From: Herbihabitans rhizosphaerae
GTDB lineage: Bacteria > Actinomycetota > Actinomycetes > Mycobacteriales > Pseudonocardiaceae
Length of the DNA: 64,000 bases
Assembly: GCF_004216555.1 (NCBI RefSeq)
Contig: NZ_SGWQ01000002.1
Span: 465,219-529,218 of the forward strand
Reading direction: 5' to 3'
Shown here piece after piece: positions 61,328 to 64,000 of this stretch. Below the pieces are notes generated by a model. That model was not told where the DNA came from and did no database searches. It worked only from the letters and a program-made list of their open reading frames with translations. Within the stretch, counting starts at the first letter, position 1, and each line of letters begins with the position of its first letter. Both the position numbers and the translations under genes were made by a program.

Positions 61328-63090
61328 GCGGTGATCCCCTGGACGGCCCGTGCGGGCTCACCCAGTTGCTCGGCCAGCGCGGTGAGCTGTCCCAGCAGTG
61401 CGTCCATCTCCGCCTGCTTGCGCTGGCGCTGCGTGGTTCGGGCGACCAGCTCCTGGCGGGCCTGCTCCGCGGCGGTGGTCGCGGCGTGCTGCAGACGCTC
61501 GGCGACGGCGCTGAAATGATCACGCACCAGGCGGTGCGCCGCGCGCGCCGCGTCCCGGCTTTCCTTGCTGTAGGCCAGAAAGAAGTCGTCGACGTACCGC
61601 TGGGCGACCTGCTTGGCGGTGGCCTGGCGGCGGGTCTTGCGGGTGCCGCTCTCCTCGTACACGGTGCGCGCGCCGAACACCGCGCCCGCGCTCACCGAGA
61701 TCGGGTTGACCAGCGGCATACCGGCGAACGTGGTGGCCAGGCCGAACATCAGCAGCCCGCCGTAGGACCCGCGCAGGCCGGAGAACAACTTCTGGAACGG
61801 GCCGAACTTCTCGGTCCTCGGCGGCGCGAGTTCGCCGATCCGGTGCGACAGCTCCTGCTCCATCGCCTCGGCCAGGTCGCCGGCGTCGTCCAGGGAGAGC
61901 TGGCGGGCGATCTTGTCGGCGAGCCACGCGAAGCGCTCGATCTGCCAGGTGAAGTTGGTCTCGGCGACCTCGTCGAGGGTGTCCCGCAGCCAGTCCTCGA
62001 AGGCGTCCCAGTCGCCGCGCGGATCGGCCGAGTCGAAGTAGGTGTCGATCTCTCGCACGATGGCCCGGGTCCGGTCGCGCACGTCGAACTCCACGTCGGA
62101 CTGCAGGTCGGCCACGTCGTCGGCGAGCACGATCGGCCAGCGTGCGGCCATTCGCTGGAGCTGGACCAGCCGCTCCTGGGTGGCCTGCCAGCGGGAGTGT
62201 TCCGGCCCGGAGAGAGGATCGGCCCGCCGGGCCTGCTCGGCACGGATCCCGCCGATCAGCGTGTGCACCACGTCGGTGGTCAGGGCGCTGGTCGAGCGTG
62301 CGGCCAACTGGTCGCGCTGCCGGGCGATCTCACCGAGGAACAGCTCAAGGTCGCTGACGCCGGACTCCTCGTGCAGCCGCTGGTCGCCGGCGCGAACCGC
62401 GGTCAGCCGCAGGGACGCGGACACCGGGATCACCGGGGCGCGCAGGCCGGCACCGGCGATGCGCCCCTGGGTGTCGGCCAGCGCGTCCCGCCAGCGCGGC
62501 GCGATGTCGATCTTGGTGAGCACCACGGCGACCGGTCGGGCGGCCATGCGTTCGAGCATGGCGAGTTGCCCGGGGGACAACTCGCGAGTGGCGTCGCAGA
62601 TCAGCAGCACGGCGTCCGCCTCGGGCAGCAGCGCCGTGGTGTTGGCCGGATCGGCCGGGCAGTCGATGAGCACCAGACCGGCGGCGAGCAGGTCACGCGG
62701 CAGCCCGATCTGTGCGCGGGTGCCGGTCGCGGCGGGTTGGGTGGCCTTCGCGCGGACCTGCTCCACCGACAGCGGCGCGGCGTCGAGCGGAGTCAGTTCG
62801 CGCCGGGGTGTGGGGAGTGAGAGCACGGTGGCCGTCGGGGTCGGGGCGTAGCGCACGAAGGTGGCCATCGCGGTGGTCACGCCGTCGCCGACCGCGCAGA
62901 CCGGCGCGTCCACCAGCGCGTTGACCAGCGCGCTCTTGCCCTGACCGGGATCGCCGACGACCAGCACGCGGACCGCGGGATCGAGTAGCGCCTCACGCCG
63001 CGCGACCAGCTGGCCGGCGAGATCGGGTCGGTCCAGAGCGGTGCAGGCGCGCACCACACTGTCCAGAACCGGGATCCACGTCCGAGGCAT
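61324..63090 (-). CDS. iniA: Dynamin-like GTPase, IniA-like
   Basis: A 588-residue dynamin-like protein. The Walker A is GDPGQGKS (about residues 46-53) and the G4 is VVLTKIDIAP. The G3 reads LIDCPADP, without the usual glycine. The stalk is helical, with a hydrophobic membrane-interacting stretch near residues 440-475 (YGGLLMFGLATTFAGMPLVN). I start at ATG 63090; upstream TTG is not convincing. It lies directly after the iniB-like gene and its terminator. It is paired with the IniC-like gene, and bacterial dynamins of this kind often form such unequal pairs. Confidence 0.85.
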   Translation of the reverse strand: MPRTWIPVLDSVVRACTALDRPDLAGQLVARREALLDPAVRVLVVGDPGQGKSALVNALVDAPVCAVGDGVTTAMATFVRYAPTPTATVLSLPTPRRELTPLDAAPLSVEQVRAKATQPAATGTRAQIGLPRDLLAAGLVLIDCPADPANTTALLPEADAVLLICDATRELSPGQLAMLERMAARPVAVVLTKIDIAPRWRDALADTQGRIAGAGLRAPVIPVSASLRLTAVRAGDQRLHEESGVSDLELFLGEIARQRDQLAARSTSALTTDVVHTLIGGIRAEQARRADPLSGPEHSRWQATQERLVQLQRMAARWPIVLADDVADLQSDVEFDVRDRTRAIVREIDTYFDSADPRGDWDAFEDWLRDTLDEVAETNFTWQIERFAWLADKIARQLSLDDAGDLAEAMEQELSHRIGELAPPRTEKFGPFQKLFSGLRGSYGGLLMFGLATTFAGMPLVNPISVSAGAVFGARTVYEESGTRKTRRQATAKQVAQRYVDDFFLAYSKESRDAARAAHRLVRDHFSAVAERLQHAATTAAEQARQELVARTTQRQRKQAEMDALLGQLTALAEQLGEPARAVQGITA

Positions 63091-63158
63091 CCAGGAGAGT
63101 GTGCCGTGATTCCCCGAATGGGTGAACCCGTCTGGGGGACTGTATTGCGCCAATCGAC

Positions 63159-63205
63159 AAAAAGCAGGCCGGAAACTCGTCCAGGGAGACGAGTTTCCGG
63201 CCTGC
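63159..63205 (-). terminator. Strong terminator after the iniB-like gene
   Basis: An 18-bp perfect stem, GCAGGCCGGAAACTCGTC (63164-63181) against GACGAGTTTCCGGCCTGC (63188-63205), has a 6-base loop. On the reverse strand it is followed by TTTTT (63163-63159). It would stop most transcription between the iniB-like and iniA-like genes. Confidence 0.9.
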
Positions 63206-63220
63206 GCGACGCGGCTGGTC

Positions 63221-64000
63221 TCAGAGCACGCCGTCGACGTCGATCACCTTGTCGACCTGCGGCAGCGCGTGCTGGGCGGCACTGGTGATGCCGTCCACCG
63301 GGCTGGCGTTGAGCACGTCGCCCACCGGGCTGTGCGTGATGTGCGCGACACCGGGCAGCTCGGTCACCTTCGGCAGCTCGGTGACCTTCGGCAGCGCGGG
63401 CAGGTGCGCCGGAAGGTCGGACAGGTCAGGCAGCTTCGGCAGGGTCGGGATCTGCGGGAGGTGCGGCACCGGCAGGTCGGTCGACTCCGGCAGCGCGGGC
63501 ACCTGCGGCAGGTTCACCGGCAGCTGCGGCACCGCCGGGACGTCGACCGGCAGGTCCGCCGAGGGCTGCGGCAGCGCGGGCACGGCCGTCGGGAGGGCCG
63601 GGACGGCCGGCACACCGGGGACCGAGGGCAGCGCCGGCACGGCCGGCAGGTCCAGCGGCAACCCGTCGGTGAGCTCCGAGCCGCGGTTCACGAAGTCGGC
63701 CACGGTCCCCGCGGCGACCTGCGCCGACGGCAGCGAGTTCAGGGCCTTGGTCGGGTCGGCGATGGTGAAGCCGCTGTCGGTGGTGAACTGGCCGACCGGC
63801 GAGTCGACCGAACCGGTCACGCCGTCGACGCCGATGGCACCGGCCAGCGACACGCTGCCGAGCGGGCTGCTCAGGGCAACGCCGCCCTCGACGCCCTCCA
63901 GGCCGCCGGAGAGCCCACCCTCGGCCGAGAGGTACTCGTTGCCGGCGGCGACCTGGGCCTCGACGCCGGACGTGCTACCCGAGCCGGACAGGTCGACGTC
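63221..64000 (-). CDS. IniB-like exported protein, C-terminal part
   Basis: The gene enters from the right edge; the last 259 residues are visible. The N-terminal side (from about 64000) is Gly/Ser-rich with a VAAGNEYLSAEGGLSGG pattern; the middle turns to a Pro/Leu-rich string of LPxLPxVP-type units (LPAVPALPSVPGVPAVPALP), and the end is AAQHALPQVDKVIDVDGVL. Actinobacterial IniB-like proteins share this look and stand before iniA/iniC. The N-terminal IniB domain lies outside the window, so the call rests on context and composition. Confidence 0.7.
   Translation of the reverse strand, partial: DVDLSGSGSTSGVEAQVAAGNEYLSAEGGLSGGLEGVEGGVALSSPLGSVSLAGAIGVDGVTGSVDSPVGQFTTDSGFTIADPTKALNSLPSAQVAAGTVADFVNRGSELTDGLPLDLPAVPALPSVPGVPAVPALPTAVPALPQPSADLPVDVPAVPQLPVNLPQVPALPESTDLPVPHLPQIPTLPKLPDLSDLPAHLPALPKVTELPKVTELPGVAHITHSPVGDVLNASPVDGITSAAQHALPQVDKVIDVDGVL

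Noticed and set aside
63400-63660. Tandem DNA repeat or CRISPR-like array in the iniB-like gene
   Set aside because: Periodicity comes from the Leu-Pro-x coding pattern; unit lengths vary and there are no conserved spacers or repeats.
1-64000. tRNA, rRNA, riboswitch, prophage, integrative element or secondary-metabolite cluster
   Set aside because: No cloverleaf, rRNA segment, integrase, transposase, phage structural gene, or NRPS/PKS module was recognised, despite siderophore-like transport genes. Compact RNA elements could still be missed without a covariance-model search.

Overview
The window is chromosomal DNA of a high-G+C actinobacterium, most likely a member of the Pseudonocardiaceae (Amycolatopsis-like). 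The evidence is a Pup ligase gene, an iniB-iniA-iniC-like locus, strongly G/C-ending codons, many GTG starts, many 4-bp ATGA/GTGA start/stop overlaps and twin-arginine signals. There is no rRNA, tRNA, CRISPR array, prophage or insertion-sequence transposase that I can see. One 13-bp palindrome, GTCCACWGTGGAC, occurs nine times exactly.

Layout. 0-7.7 kb: the end of a lipid phosphatase/kinase gene, pafA, an orphan HicB-like protein, and a leftward set of an amino-acid-oxygenase-like Fe(II)/2OG enzyme with an iron box in front, a DUF445 membrane protein, a double SnoaL protein and a LysR regulator divergent from an aminotransferase. 7.8-11.5 kb: a complete copper operon (csoR, copZ, a His-rich exported protein, copA) behind a promoter with the CsoR operator in its spacer. 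11.5-19.3 kb: a secreted SGNH esterase, a PucR regulator and a leftward catabolic operon (remnant of a flavin monooxygenase, SDR, aldehyde dehydrogenase, acyl-CoA ligase) divergent from an AraC regulator. 19.3-27.3 kb: a frameshifted DUF222/HNH gene, then a beta-oxidation operon (SCP-x thiolase, SRPBCC, MaoC, SDR, acyl-CoA dehydrogenase, thioesterase), an alpha/beta hydrolase and a TetR regulator. 27.4-33.2 kb: a Tat-exported beta-helix protein and a siderophore-type importer divergent from an EntS-like exporter, with a Zur/Fur-like box between them.

33.2-41 kb: debris of an organomercurial-lyase locus, then a sulfur-scavenging locus: a TauD-type dioxygenase divergent from a cysteine-containing leader peptide followed by an SsuA/B/C-type transporter, a ROK regulator and an SnaA/DszA-type flavin monooxygenase. 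41-49 kb: a metallo-beta-lactamase-fold protein divergent from its probable TetR regulator, a thiolase tail fragment, DUF3048 and VanZ proteins, a lipoate ligase, a beta-helix lipoprotein, a small EF-hand protein, an amphi-Trp protein, a small exported protein and a fused SecDF. 49-59.6 kb: an SCO6745-type protein, a PP2C-like protein, and a carbohydrate locus: secreted PI-PLC-like protein and GH5 glycanase divergent from a ROK regulator, which leads a five-gene ABC transporter/GH4/sugar-kinase operon. 59.6-64 kb: a leftward iniB-like gene with its own strong terminator, followed by two dynamin-like GTPases and a small hypothetical gene.

How the parts fit together. Several units are metal- or nutrient-acquisition modules whose control sites can be read directly (iron box at 3.1 kb, CsoR site at 7.8 kb, Zur/Fur-like box at 32 kb, leader peptide at 35 kb, paired ROK operators at 52.7-52.8 kb). 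Between them lie at least five broken or fragmentary genes, which suggests recent loss of organomercurial, Baeyer-Villiger and thiolase functions.
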